Below, one piece after another: positions 23,738 to 34,739 of a stretch of DNA of 64,000 nt (its first letter is position 1; the number at the start of each line of letters is the position of its first letter). A program made the translations under genes and the position numbers. The notes beneath the pieces are model-generated. The model was not told where the DNA came from. It saw only the letters and a list, made by a program, of their open reading frames with translations, and made no database searches. The DNA comes from Pochonia chlamydosporia 170 (taxonomy: Eukaryota; Ascomycota; Sordariomycetes; Hypocreales; Clavicipitaceae). The stretch spans positions 3,224,001-3,288,000 of the forward strand of contig NC_035792.1 of the NCBI RefSeq assembly GCF_001653235.2, given 5' to 3'.

Positions 23738-25730
23738 GCTACATAGGTAAAATTTCGGTCTGAATGCTTATGCCATGCAAACTACACGCAGTTGTGCAAG
23801 GGGTTGAGCCCTTTCGAAATAATCCGATGCCATGCTTGTCAAGTTCATGGCAAAGCCGATATCGTTGACCCGGATGAATTCACTACCATGGATCAGCCGA
23901 AGTTTGTTTCATTCGACGTGCCAACACCGGCAGGGCTTGTTTAGCAAAAGCGCTGCTAAATTCCAATGTCAATAGTTTATCGGGTTTGCCGCCACCGCCG
24001 CGGACAAAGACGACCACTCGACCATCGCCTCCAAGGCGCTGATAGATCCATTATTCGCTGCAAAGCTAACCCGACCCTCCTCCATCGCCGACTTGACGTT
24101 TGACGACTCACATCAACATTGCCGTTATTTGCTCGGGACCGCAGCCACACCCAGTTCAACTCCAATGTTACATTGTCGTCGGGAGCAGGCTTTGGCCAAG
24201 CGCTGGTATGTCCGCATCCCACCGCCACAAAAACAGCGCGGAGCATCGTCCATCTCTTTGCTCTGTGCTCTGTGCTCTGTGCTCAATTGAACGGATGCAT
24301 GACAAGATGAGGCTTCATCCATGCGCTTCCCTCAGAGTTTGTTGGTGCTTCAAAGCCTGCCAGCCCTTACCGACTCTGTTCGCTGGGTTTGTCGCCGGGT
24401 TTGGTGGAGGCGAAAACACTTGCCACTAGAGCCTCAGCGTTGAACCCAAACACTCTTGCACTCCATAGTACCAAGTGTCATCCCAGCCGAGATGTGTGGC
24501 ATGGTGCGTATTCTCATACAGCCGACAATCCGCTCGTGCCAATCCTCTGTATCAGGTCTACATCTAGATCTTTTGAGAAGCGTAACTCCGCTTCTCTCAC
24601 CAAGCACAGATCGCAGTTGTGGCAGTCCCACCAACTGAAGGGAGAAAGTTGTTGAGGGGAGTATTGAGGCGTGCAGCCAGATTGACATCACTGGCCCCCC
24701 GATTGGTCGGAAACATCTTCGTCTCAAGCATTGTCTCGTGGGCTATCGGCAAATGTCTTGTGGCTCGCAGAAGATCTCAGGTTCCGGGCCCAAATGTTAT
24801 CACACATTCTGTCTCAGCCATGCGGGTCGGGAATATCTGGAGACGACGAAGTTGGAGCGTAGATCATCCAACCAAATAATCGCGGTGCCATTGCAGGGGG
24901 AAAAAGAAATGACAGATTTCTGGGCATCATGAGGATTCATTTCTGTTGGACGAAGAGCACGGCCCAGTTCCTCACGGCCCCAATCCGATTCCTGGACTGG
25001 AGTTTGCATTTCTACTATGCTCACAAACGCAGACTCAACCGTGCAGCTTCACAGAAATTTGCCGTGGCGTTCCAGTCAAACATACAAAGAGCTTGCATTG
25101 TTGCAAATGGGTACCTTGCATGTGCAATGTGCTCATCCTGCTGTTGTGCTATAATCTGACGTACATGCTGCCCATCTTTCGCACAATGGCCCCGATGCTG
25201 ACAGCGCTTGCATTTGTTGGGTCTTGATTTATTATTAGCCTTCAATGTTCCATGGAGGCATTTAGAGCACCGAGTTGCTGATGTAACAGTGCCTTGCTTA
25301 CTACTTGGGTATTTCGCGTCAAACCCGACAAATACGAATGTGTGCTGCTTTTTGTCAGTACTATTTAAGGCTGAGTGAGCTTCCACGACTTGCACGACTG
25401 TTGATGGCTTTTGCAGCACTCATGATGAGTAAATCCACAAGTCCCGAACTCAATATGGCTTAACCCTCACCGTCAACGAAGTAGCATGCAGAGCTCGCCG
25501 GATACGATGAGCTTTCACTACGATGGCAAGAACATCCAATTATGTTGCACTCTTGGCGAGGGGAGAAGCGAAGTGCTGCTTTGATTCAATGCATGAGCTA
25601 CGTGTGTGGCGACTCCGAAACTAAAATACAACAATGATGGTACTGCTCATAATGATGCTGCGTAGGATAAAATATCACACATTGGCAATTTCACAATCTG
25701 GCCCGAAATTTCATACCATCAGAGAGTAAC

Positions 25731-26552
25731 CTAGAGCTCCTCAGACTGGCCGATACTCCATTCATCCCAACCCTTCTTCTCGCCAGGAAGTTCGATGGCC
25801 TTCCAGTCATCGCTGGTGACCTTGTTCCATTCGTCAACAGGAATCCAGCCAATATACGCTCTGTCACCGAATCCCCCGATCCAATAGACATGCGTCACAA
25901 CCAATCTCATCCACTCGCTCTGGTGGATATGGTTACCTGGAAGCCAGAATCTAGCATCCCTATGCTTGGATGTGTAGCAAACAGCCAACTTCTTGGCGCC
26001 ATCGTCATCTGTCTCAATATTCTCCAGGTACCCAAAGAGAGAAAATCGCGGCAGATTAGCGGCTGAGTAGGGCACCGTGTCGGGGATCTCCGGGTGCTCC
26101 GAAGCAGTGTTATATGGACAGTCCCGCGAGAGGAAGGGCAAGTACGCCGATAGGCGAGAGAGAAAGGACATTCTTTTAGACGGCGGGTATGGTGGTGTCC
26201 ATCGCATCGACAAGGTGATGTTGGAGCCAGCCCGCACATTCTTGAAGCTAGTGCCAATCTTGATGGCCAGAATGGTCGGGTTGCCGTCGTCTTCGCAATC
26301 GGCAACATAGTCCATCAGGCCGATGGGCTGACCTTCCATGCCGCGGGGCCGGATCTCATGCGAGGACGTCTGGGGAAAGACAGTCGACAATGTTCCCAGC
26401 TTGGATAGGGCCAGGATCCGTCGACCCATGACAGCCGACTCATAGCTTGTTGGGATCTTGTACGATGCTTCCGAATTATCCAGTATAGAAAGCGGGCTCT
26501 GCGTCGCGCTGACGACACCAGAGACGCCCGCGATAACACTGAGTAGCTTCAT
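25731..26552 (-). CDS. Secreted CREG-like protein (FMN-binding split-barrel fold)
   Basis: Single exon, 273 residues. The ATG at 26552 was chosen because it opens a clear signal peptide (MKLLSVIAGVSGVVSA, then TQSPLS); the open frame extends further upstream without support. The conserved block SYESAVMGRRILALSKLGTL is followed by PIGLMDYVADCEDDGNPTIL, and later by IHQSEWMRLVVTHVYWIGGFGDRAYIGWI, both typical of fungal CREG-like beta-barrel proteins. These are related to pyridoxamine 5'-phosphate oxidases, but the animal CREG members are secreted or lysosomal glycoproteins without known oxidase activity. Residues 90-160 hold an NIT glycosylation sequon. It probably enters the secretory pathway; the biochemical function is unknown. 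It is divergent from the Sid2-type kinase, with 1.4 kb between starts, and a TATA-like box lies upstream. Confidence 0.8.
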   Translation of the reverse strand: MKLLSVIAGVSGVVSATQSPLSILDNSEASYKIPTSYESAVMGRRILALSKLGTLSTVFPQTSSHEIRPRGMEGQPIGLMDYVADCEDDGNPTILAIKIGTSFKNVRAGSNITLSMRWTPPYPPSKRMSFLSRLSAYLPFLSRDCPYNTASEHPEIPDTVPYSAANLPRFSLFGYLENIETDDDGAKKLAVCYTSKHRDARFWLPGNHIHQSEWMRLVVTHVYWIGGFGDRAYIGWIPVDEWNKVTSDDWKAIELPGEKKGWDEWSIGQSEEL

Positions 26553-27954
26553 GGCGGTGGATGGGGTCAGGAGCATGTGATGCTGGGCACCTGAGGCGTG
26601 TGGCGAAATACAGCCAAATGGTAGGTAAGGATTGCTTCTATCTCGCACGTTGCAGGTTCAGTTCTTTGGTGGTCTATTTATAAAAGATGCGAATACAAAG
26701 GACATATTAGGACCGAGGGTAGATGAGGGGTTAAAGGGTCTTGGCCGATTGCACAAAGTGGCGCGACTGCTGGATCCCTTTGCAAGGTGGTGCGGTGAGG
26801 TGCGTCTGAGCTCACCCGATCATGATCAAGTGATGACGGGGAAAGGCGGGTGGGGAGGGGAGATTGATAAGATTAGATGGTCGGTTGGATGGCATAGTGG
26901 GAGCAAAGTGGCACCACAAACGTCAATATTGGATATTTGACGGGGTTCCAAGGCGCTAGAGTATGTGAATGGAGTCGGATATATAAATCCGAGCTTTGAG
27001 CGATAAACGGCGAGGGTATCAAGCCGTTAGGCCCTGAAAAGGCTTCTTGGCTTTGCTCATACAGGGTAGGTTTTGTGTATGATTGTGACAAGCAGTGTTG
27101 GTTGCGATTTGAAGTTCAATCAGGCTGAGGATTGCGGGAATCGCGGCGTCTCACAGTTCGTGGATTTAGCCGTGGAGCTAACAAATGCAAGATGGTCGAG
27201 TGTGCTCTGAAGCTTTCTGCACAATTCAACTCGCTTATGCCATTGGGATAGCATCAATGCTACACAATAGCTTGCCACGGTTGGTTGCCACTACCACATG
27301 GCAGTGAAGAGGAGACGTCCCCACATCATGAGTAACAGAATGAGATGCAGCACTGTGCTAAGAAAATTAAAATATCTCTGACAAATTTAATTTCAGCATT
27401 CAATAGCCGGACCATCTCGACTGGAATGCATGTGGCTTTTGCCGGAACTTGAGGGAGAGCAACAGACTGACATGACCCTCGTCGGATGAACTCCGGCCCC
27501 GCCAAACATTGCAGGTTGAGCTGGACTTGGTGCCTGGCAAGTGTTGCCCCTGCAACAATGTTGACTTTGGCGGAGCCACGGCCCAATGACATGCATCAAA
27601 TGCATAAGCACCTAATGACCATCCACCTTGGTCCCTCCTGCATGCTGCATTCGAGACTGGCCATGCATGCATCTGTCTGTCTGTTTCTTTCTCTTCGTCC
27701 CTAGCTTCAGTCTGCAGGTTAGCCAAACGTGACGACGGGAAACAGCAGTTTTCTGCTTGTGCACGCGTCTAGTCACCTCAGCTTTCTCCAGACCAAGAGA
27801 ACCATTGACGTGGGACGCTGGGTTGAGACGAGGAGCCTGATCGCATTATTTTCATCGGCACATTCTTTGCTATCCCCGCGTTATTGACATCCTCCTCTTT
27901 TCCCCGTTGTCATCACTAAACCCAACCAACGGATCCAACGACAAAATCTCAATC
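26553..27954. other. 1.4 kb divergent promoter region (CREG-like / Sid2-type kinase)
   Basis: Contains a TATA-like box for the minus-strand gene (26685-26692) and a CT-rich leader before the kinase start. No supportable gene. Confidence 0.5.
26685..26692 (-). promoter_or_regulatory. Putative TATA box of CREG-like gene
   Basis: TATAAATA on the minus strand, about 135 bp upstream of the coding start. The distance fits a filamentous-fungal core promoter, but the transcription start is unknown. Confidence 0.4.
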
Positions 27955-30087
27955 ATGGCGAGCTTCATGTCCAATTTCTTCCAGGGCGGCGGCAAGGACA
28001 AAGCGTCCGGAGATGCCTCTCCCCGTCCTGTCACCCCAACGAAAAAGGTCAACAATAGCTTCATCAACCCTCCGAGCACCCCTCAAGGCAGCCCTAGCAA
28101 GAAGACCGTTCCACCTGGCGCGCACGACCTCCCAAGTGCATTTGAGAGTGCCATGTCCCTCAATTCGTCTGGCTTGGATGCGCCCGTGAAGCTTTCTCGT
28201 CCTCAGAGCGTCATCACCCCGCTCTCGCCTGGCAAAACAAACGCCCAGCCTCTTGACGAGTCTAGTATCAATGTTGATGAGAGTATTATTCACAAGGCGC
28301 CATCTTCAGGCAGTCCGCTGAAGAAGCAGGGCCAGGAGAATACACCGCCCTCGTCCAGATTGGGGATTGTTGATTCTCCTGCTCAGCACAGTCACGCTGC
28401 CAAGACCCGCCAGCAACTTTACGAAACTAAGGACCGACCAATGACTTCGTATAAGAAGTTTAATACGTCGAGAGGCTTGACTGCTGAGGAGCGAGAGATT
28501 TTGCAAAAGCCTGGCGTCAAGAGATTGGTCAATGTCACGCAATTATGTGAGTAAACAACGAGAACAGATGGGACAATTGTAATGTGTGTTGGACGACCTA
28601 ACAATGGACTGATTAGATTTCCTCGATTATTACTTTGATCTTCTTACCTATGTTGGTTCGAGGCAAAACCGATTAGCTGCTTTCAAGGCAGAATATCCTG
28701 AACCTCCCGAGACGGACGAGCAAACCCATAGCCAAATGTGGACCAAATATACCGGACGAGAGCGAGCCAACCTTCGCAAGAGACGGGTCAGACTTCGCCA
28801 TGGTGATTTCCAGATCCTGACACAAGTTGGACAAGGCGGATACGGCCAGGTTTTCCTTGCCCAAAAGAAGGATACCCGTGAGGTGTGCGCTTTGAAGGTC
28901 ATGAGCAAGAAGTTACTGTTCAAGCTTGACGAAGTCCGCCATGTCCTCACCGAAAGAGACATTCTTACAACTGCACAGAGCGAGTGGCTTGTCCGTTTGC
29001 TATACTCATTCCAAGACGACAAGAGTATCTATCTTGCCATGGAGTATGTGCCCGGCGGTGATTTCCGTACCCTGCTTAACAATACGGGTGTTCTGTCCAA
29101 CCGACACGCACGATTCTATATTGCCGAGATGTTTTGCGCCGTCAATGCTCTCCACGAGCTTGGCTACATTCACCGAGATTTGAAGCCGGAAAATTTCCTA
29201 GTAGACTCTACTGGTCATGTCAAGCTGACGGACTTTGGTCTGGCTGCGGGCGTCCTGGCTCCTTCCAGAATCGAGTCCATGAGAATCAAGCTGGAGGAAG
29301 CTTCAGAAACACCAGTGCCCTTTGGAAAACCAATGGATCAGCGAACAGTGGCTGAGCGTCGTGAAAGTTATCGTAACATGCGACAGAACGACGTCAATTA
29401 TGCAAAGTCCATTGTTGGCTCGCCCGATTACATGGCACCTGAGGTTCTCAGGGGAGAGGAATACGACTATACGGTAGATTACTGGAGCTTGGGCTGCATG
29501 CTCTTTGAAGCTCTGACTGGATTCCCCCCGTTTGCCGGAGCCACGCCAGACGAGACGTGGCGAAACCTGAAGCATTGGAAGGAGGTGTTGAAGAGACCAG
29601 TTTGGGAAGATCCCAACTACTTCCTCAGCAACCGTACCTGGAACTTTATCACAACGTGAGTTTTGAGCCTTGGTGTGGCAATCTGAACTAGAACACAGTG
29701 CAATCACTAACAGTAACAAACAGCTGTATCAATTCTCGTACTCGTCGGTTCTCGAATATTCAGGATATTTATGACCACCACTATTTCGCTGAAGTTGACT
29801 GGGAGACGCTGCGACAGACCAGAGCTCCTTTCGTCCCAGAGCTGGACTCCGAGACGGACGCCGGTTACTTTGATGACTTCAGCAACGAGTCAGACATGGC
29901 AAAGTATAAGGAAGTGCACGAGAAGCAACAGGCCCTGGAACAGATGGCTGAGCGTGATGACGAAATGAGCAAGAGTCTCTTTGTTGGATTCACTTTCAGA
30001 CACCGCAAGCCGGCCAACGAGGAGGGTGGCAGCCCACGGAAGCGCATTCCAATCTCAGATAACGAGACATTCGGGACCATGCTCTAG
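27955..30087 (+). CDS. sidB: Dbf2/Sid2-type NDR-family protein kinase (SidB)
   Basis: Three exons (27955..28546, 28617..29655, 29724..30087), 664 residues. The ATG in caatcATGG was chosen because the upstream extension has no ATG. A Ser/Pro-rich N-terminus (1-170) precedes the Mob1-binding helical segment (RLVNVTQLYFLDYYFDLLTY, then RQNRLAAF). The kinase domain shows GQGGYGQVFLAQ (Gly loop), ALKVMSK (ATP lysine), HRDLKPEN (383-390), DFGLA, and the typical NDR insert. Then come SIVGSPDYMAPEVL (activation loop) and DYWSLGCMLFE. The C-terminal hydrophobic motif is FVGFTF. In the yeast mitotic exit network and fission-yeast/Aspergillus septation initiation network this kinase, with Mob1, drives septum formation and cytokinesis. 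Function is inferred by orthology. It is convergent with areA. Confidence 0.95.
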
Positions 30088-31229
30088 AACGAGCCGTGGA
30101 GTCCCAGCCGAGATTGGCGCTTATGTGCCACTCAAAGGGTGATGCTGTAACGTCACAAATGGCAAAACGAAACCGCAGCCGTATCCAGCGGCTCTCTGAT
30201 AGATTTAAGAAGAATTCCTTGTGTTTTATGGTGCATACGAAAGAATATGGAAGGAAGTCGGTCCATGGTGGGCGTTGCGTTGTTGTTACCTTTTTTATTT
30301 CATGTTGACGTAACGTACGTGTCAGGAGTTTCACAGAAGGGTAGACTAAAGGCTGGGAACGACTTGAAGGGACAAAATAAGGGGCTATGGAGTACAACAT
30401 GGTTTGGCTGGACCGACAGGATTACAAGATTGGGTCCAGATTGCTAGTACGCGGCTTCCACTGCACATTTGGGGTTCCTCGATATCTCAGTGTGCGGGAG
30501 GCCGTCTTTTTTCGGTGGATTAATAGTGGGAGGAGAATATTTCTCGGCTTTGAGAATTCGGTTCTTTGTTGTTGCCCGCTTGTTTGGTCTGTATTACATT
30601 TTTTTTTGTTGCATGTCACTGTAGGAATTGACGTCAATTATGCTATGCCTTGATACTGCGATCTTTGTGAGTCTTTCCATCTGGTGTCTTGGTCAAGCTA
30701 TTACATCACTTGAGATTGTATTTCTGGCATATCATCACTAGAACGATAGCACTGTATCACTGAAACAGTCATTGTATTCGTAACGAATCCGCATCATCCA
30801 CACATCTCTATAAACACCAACATAAACCCCGCCGTGCAAAAAGGGGAATCAGAAACACAAAACCAGCCAGCCCAACAGTGCAAAACCCGCAGATCCCAAC
30901 CCATATATCCATCTGCGCGCTTCCAAACCCAACATGGGTGATCATAGCAATCTATATCATCCATTTATCAATCATGACCTGCCATTCAAAACTGTGAAAA
31001 AGAGAACTCGACAAAACTCCCAAGAACAAATAACATGCAAAACGGTCATTAGATGACTTGGCTGAAATAATCCACCCGGAAACCCAAAAAATCCTCCAAC
31101 GCCTCTGAAAAGACTAGAGTGATCCAGGTATACGTCGCGTTCCTTGAAGAATGTATAATATAGAAAAGAATTAGATGCGAGAAAGCATAACCCGTAGCGC
31201 GTGCGTGTTGCTTCATGTGCCGAAATGTC
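30088..31229. other. 1.1 kb convergent 3' region (SidB / AreA)
   Basis: Between the stop codons of two convergent genes. It presumably contains both 3' untranslated regions; the areA 3' side is A/C-rich on the + strand. No open frame worth calling. Confidence 0.55.
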
Positions 31230-34200
31230 TTAAAGACTCATTGTTAACCACTCCCATTCCTGGGGGCCCGTCGTGGGACCGCCAGCGCTATGTTGAGCGG
31301 CACCAGGTTGATGGTGGTTCATTTGAATCATGCCTCCGTGGGCCATGGGGTGTCTCTGAGGTGGCGCCATGCCGAAGCTGCTCGACAACATGGTGTTGGA
31401 AATGGATGACATGCTTGGGCCGTGACCAATAGACCGTGACATGTCGCTAGTTCCAGTTGTTTCCGGGGGACTGTCAATGTCCATGCCTGACGAGCCCTCC
31501 GCACCAACGCTCTTACTATGCCTTCGTTGCCGTTTGGACGAAATAGACGCTTGTCCTGATCGTGAAGCAGATGAGGCACCTGGGCCAGGTGATGCTTTCG
31601 GGGGTGCAGCAGCTATCGGGACAACACCCTTGCCACCTGCAGCGGCAGCAGCATTGGAGCCCATGTTTCCGTAAAGGCTGTTGGGGGTGCTGCCGGCTGT
31701 GTTGGGACCAGAGCTCGAGGTGGTAGCCACTGGGCTTTCGCTGTCCTTGGGCAGGACAGTTCTGGCAGCGGGAGGCGAGGTACTGGCGTTGTTCGATGTG
31801 TTGATATTGGCGTTGACATTGGTACTGCTTGCAGCCACAGTTGCCATGGACAGGGTAGAGCTCTTGCGAGACGCGGCTGCAGAACCGGTAGCGCTCTTCC
31901 TGGACCGCACACCGCCACCAGATCCGTTGGGACCGGAGCCCCTGTTTCGCTTCTTGATAACATCCGTCTTCAAACTCAATGGTCGTACAACGCCATGCAG
32001 TTTAAGGAATAGACCACAGGCATTGCACAGAGGTTGGCCTTCAGGGTTTCGTCTCCATAGTGGTGTTGTCTGCGTAAAGCAGTTTGTGCAGGTTGTCGGC
32101 GCTCCACTGTCGTTCTGGTTTCCACCAGCAGCCTGCAAGTTGGTGGAAGAGCCACGTTTGGAGCCAGGGGGTGAAGACGGGCGGCTTGGCGCAGCGGAAG
32201 AAAATCCCGACATGGTGCCAGGCACGTTGTCGCCGGGAGAAGTGGGTAGACTCTGCGCGATTTGCTCGAAACCGTTGTGCTTGGAGGCCATGTGTGATGG
32301 GGTAGACGCCGTTCGAGGCAGACCTGGCTGACGTTTGTCGTTGCCAGCCTTGAAGGACTGAGAACGACCCAAACCAGAAGGCTCCCAGTCACCACTATTG
32401 TCGACATAGTCAGTGGTGGTGCCACCAATCATGACTTGCTTGCGAGGAGGTCCGCCAGGGAAACGAGCAGCTTGGGTGCTGAACTGTCCTGGAAGAGAGG
32501 CATCCCAACCCATTGGTCCTACATCATCCATAGACGAAGAGAAGTCGTTCTGCATTTGCATATTCTGCTGTTGCATACTGTTACCGCCATCCTCGTCATC
32601 CGAGTCCCCAGCAAATGAGAACATGTTATCTGGTCTCATGGACACGGTGGGAGACGCGACCTGACTATCCGTCTGGAATACCTGGTTCGGATCAATGTGA
32701 CTAAATGAACTCGGAGCAGTGCTGAAGGCGGACAAGGTGCCAGATTCTGTACCAGGTGCTGAATACATCTGGTTGCCGTTGTTGGAACCATTGTACATGA
32801 ATTGCTGGTTATGTCCCATATTGTTGGTCATATTCTGAGCCGTTTGCTGTCGCATACTTTGAGGTCGCTGCTGACGGTTGTCTTGAGAACCAAAGTACAT
32901 GGCATCAGTTTCACCCATAGCAATGGGAGTAGAAGCGGTTGACTGATAAGCAGATCCAGGTGGCGAGTAGAGATCAGCAGCATTGTTGAGAGACGAGTTT
33001 AACATGGAGGAACTAGTATTATACAGGTTGGAGAAAGGACCATGGGGTATCATTGGAGAGTTGGAAGGAGAAAATGAAAAATTCTGCTGAAATTGTGCCG
33101 CCTGGTTCATGACGGCGTCGTTGTCCAAGAATGTGTCCAGAGCAAAGGGTACAGCAGGGTTGCCGCCCTGAGTGAGCTGTTGCATTGTTACGGAGTTGGT
33201 ATTGTCAAGAGAGTATCCCTGAAGGTCGGAATCAGCTTCCAAATGGGAGGCTCCACCTGATGCACTGCTGTTGACAGCAAGCACATGAGGCGAGAAGTTG
33301 GCTGGACGTTTCCGGTTCTAAACAATTCGAGGTTAGTAAAGGTCAAGGTTGAATATGTTTTAAACAAAGAAGACGGATGTTTCTCCGGCCATATTATCCG
33401 ACGGCAGGCTCAAGTAGAAGATAGGCATAAGATGAGAGATTTAGGCATAGAGAACGAAAGCCAAACGATTTCTTGCAAAACACAGGTAGGGATAGCACTT
33501 ACACGACGCTCATCAATACTGGTCTTGCGGTGATGACGCTGGACGTAGTTGAACTCGCTGTTGCCAGATCGCTGATGATGCGGCACAGACTGAGGGATGA
33601 ATTGGTTGGAATCGGAGTCCCTTCGAGATTTGATGGGAATTCCTGGAGCAGACGGTCCACCGGGAGATGCATCGTCGAGCTTAGGAGCTGGTGGTGGGGA
33701 CATGAGGCCAGCGGGAGTTGCGACATTTTCTGAGTAAATAAAATCGTCAAGATTCATGGCATCTGCGCTAGCGGCAGCATTGATTTCTGAAGTCTTTCGC
33801 AATTGGGCGATTCCACTGGGCGCATTCTGTGTCGCGGGGCGGCTGTGTCTGAATTAAAAATAAAGAGCGCTCTTGTCAGCCAAAGGCTCCGGCGAAGATG
33901 ACGATGATGCAATACGCAGGGACAATGGCGGCGGGCGGGTTTGCGGGGATTTGAACAAGGTTTCACATGTGTGCAACTGAATGTACATATGTACTAAGTG
34001 TACAAATAAATGGTGAAATACCAGACATATATAAAGCAAAAAGACGTACCTGGTTTGACGGTCCCTTTGGTGTCGAGCTTCATCCTCCTGCTTTTGCTTG
34101 CGCATGCTCAGAGCCATCATGCGCCAGGTAAGGTTCTCGAGTCGCTGTTGGTTTGGCAGCTGCTGCTTGGTTTTTGTGAAGAATTTCCAGACCTGAGCGG

Positions 34201-34579
34201 CGAGCGGGTCATCTTGCTGAAGTTGGTCAACGGTCAAAGGCGAATCGGCTGCGGCATTATCGAGAGAAGGGAACAAAGCGCGACCAAGCAAGTCGTTGTT
34301 AGCGACGGCATAGGACCGGTTGGAGGCCGAGCCCGGAGCGGTCGTGGGATTGATGGTCTGTTGCTGATGCTGGTGGTGGTACTGGTGGTGGTGCTCGTGG
34401 TGGTGCTCGTGGCCTTGACCGTGGCCTTGACCGTGGCTATGGCCGCCTCCATCATCGTCATCATCATGGGTGGAATGCTGGGGCCGTCGAGGAAATCGAA
34501 AATCGTGTTCTGTCATGGTAGGATCCATCGCGGCGACCGGCCCAGAAGTAGCCAGAGACGTCGCGAGGCTAATGGGCAT
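31230..34579 (-). CDS. areA: Nitrogen regulatory GATA factor AreA/NIT2
   Basis: Three exons on the minus strand (34050..34579, 33503..33848, 31230..33317), 987 residues. The GATA zinc finger is [20 protein letters not shown] followed by LCNAC (Cys702-705 and Cys723-726), with the basic tail KKRNRGSG. The extreme C-terminus EWEWLTMSL is the conserved AreA/NIT2 end needed for interaction with the co-repressor NmrA in other fungi. The N-terminal region has [10 protein letters not shown] and [13 protein letters not shown] (fungal AreA N-terminal domain), then [13 protein letters not shown] and [17 protein letters not shown]. The protein activates nitrogen-catabolic genes when preferred nitrogen is scarce, binding GATA sites in the nucleus. 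Oddity: residues about 34-75 are Asp/Gly/His/Gln-rich with many histidines. The start was placed at the ATG giving [11 protein letters not shown] 17 residues later is an alternative. CCAGA repeats precede the gene. Confidence 0.94.
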
Positions 34580-34724
34580 TACCGTATCGATGGAAGAGAA
34601 GGGTGGATGAAGCGGGAAACAAAAAAAAAAAAGGTTCGAGAGAGAGAACGAGCGGGAGGAGAGGGAGACCAGACATGGATGGGCTAGAGCGGCTGGAAGC
34701 AGCTGCGCATTGTAGCAGACTGGA

Positions 34725-34739
34725 GGTCTGGTCTGGTCC
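34725..34739 (-). repeat. CCAGA repeat upstream of AreA (cluster 1)
   Basis: GGTCTGGTCTGGTCC on the + strand, about 150 bp before the AreA start. A second cluster, GTCTGGTCTGGTACC, is at 35183-35197. Confidence 0.55.

Larger units (their letters stand above)
21776..25730. other. 4 kb intergenic region upstream of Med12
   Basis: The first ~900 bp look like the Med12 promoter and leader: purine/pyrimidine-skewed, with the CCAGA repeat at 22663-22680. Beyond 23000 there is a run of 23 A at 23715-23737 and a CTCTGTG repeat near 24258-24281. A minus-strand open frame at 25021-25419 has four closely spaced Cys-x2-Cys-type cysteines but no ATG start. Nothing else could be supported as a gene. Confidence 0.45.

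Noticed and set aside
33945..33975. tRNA B-box-like TTCAAATCCC inside AreA intron 1 (minus strand)
   Set aside because: No acceptor stem or A-box at the required spacing; not a tRNA.
34010..34687. 225-codon + strand open frame across AreA exon 1
   Set aside because: Antisense shadow of the AreA first exon and intron; hydrophobic Val/Leu runs mirror the His codons.
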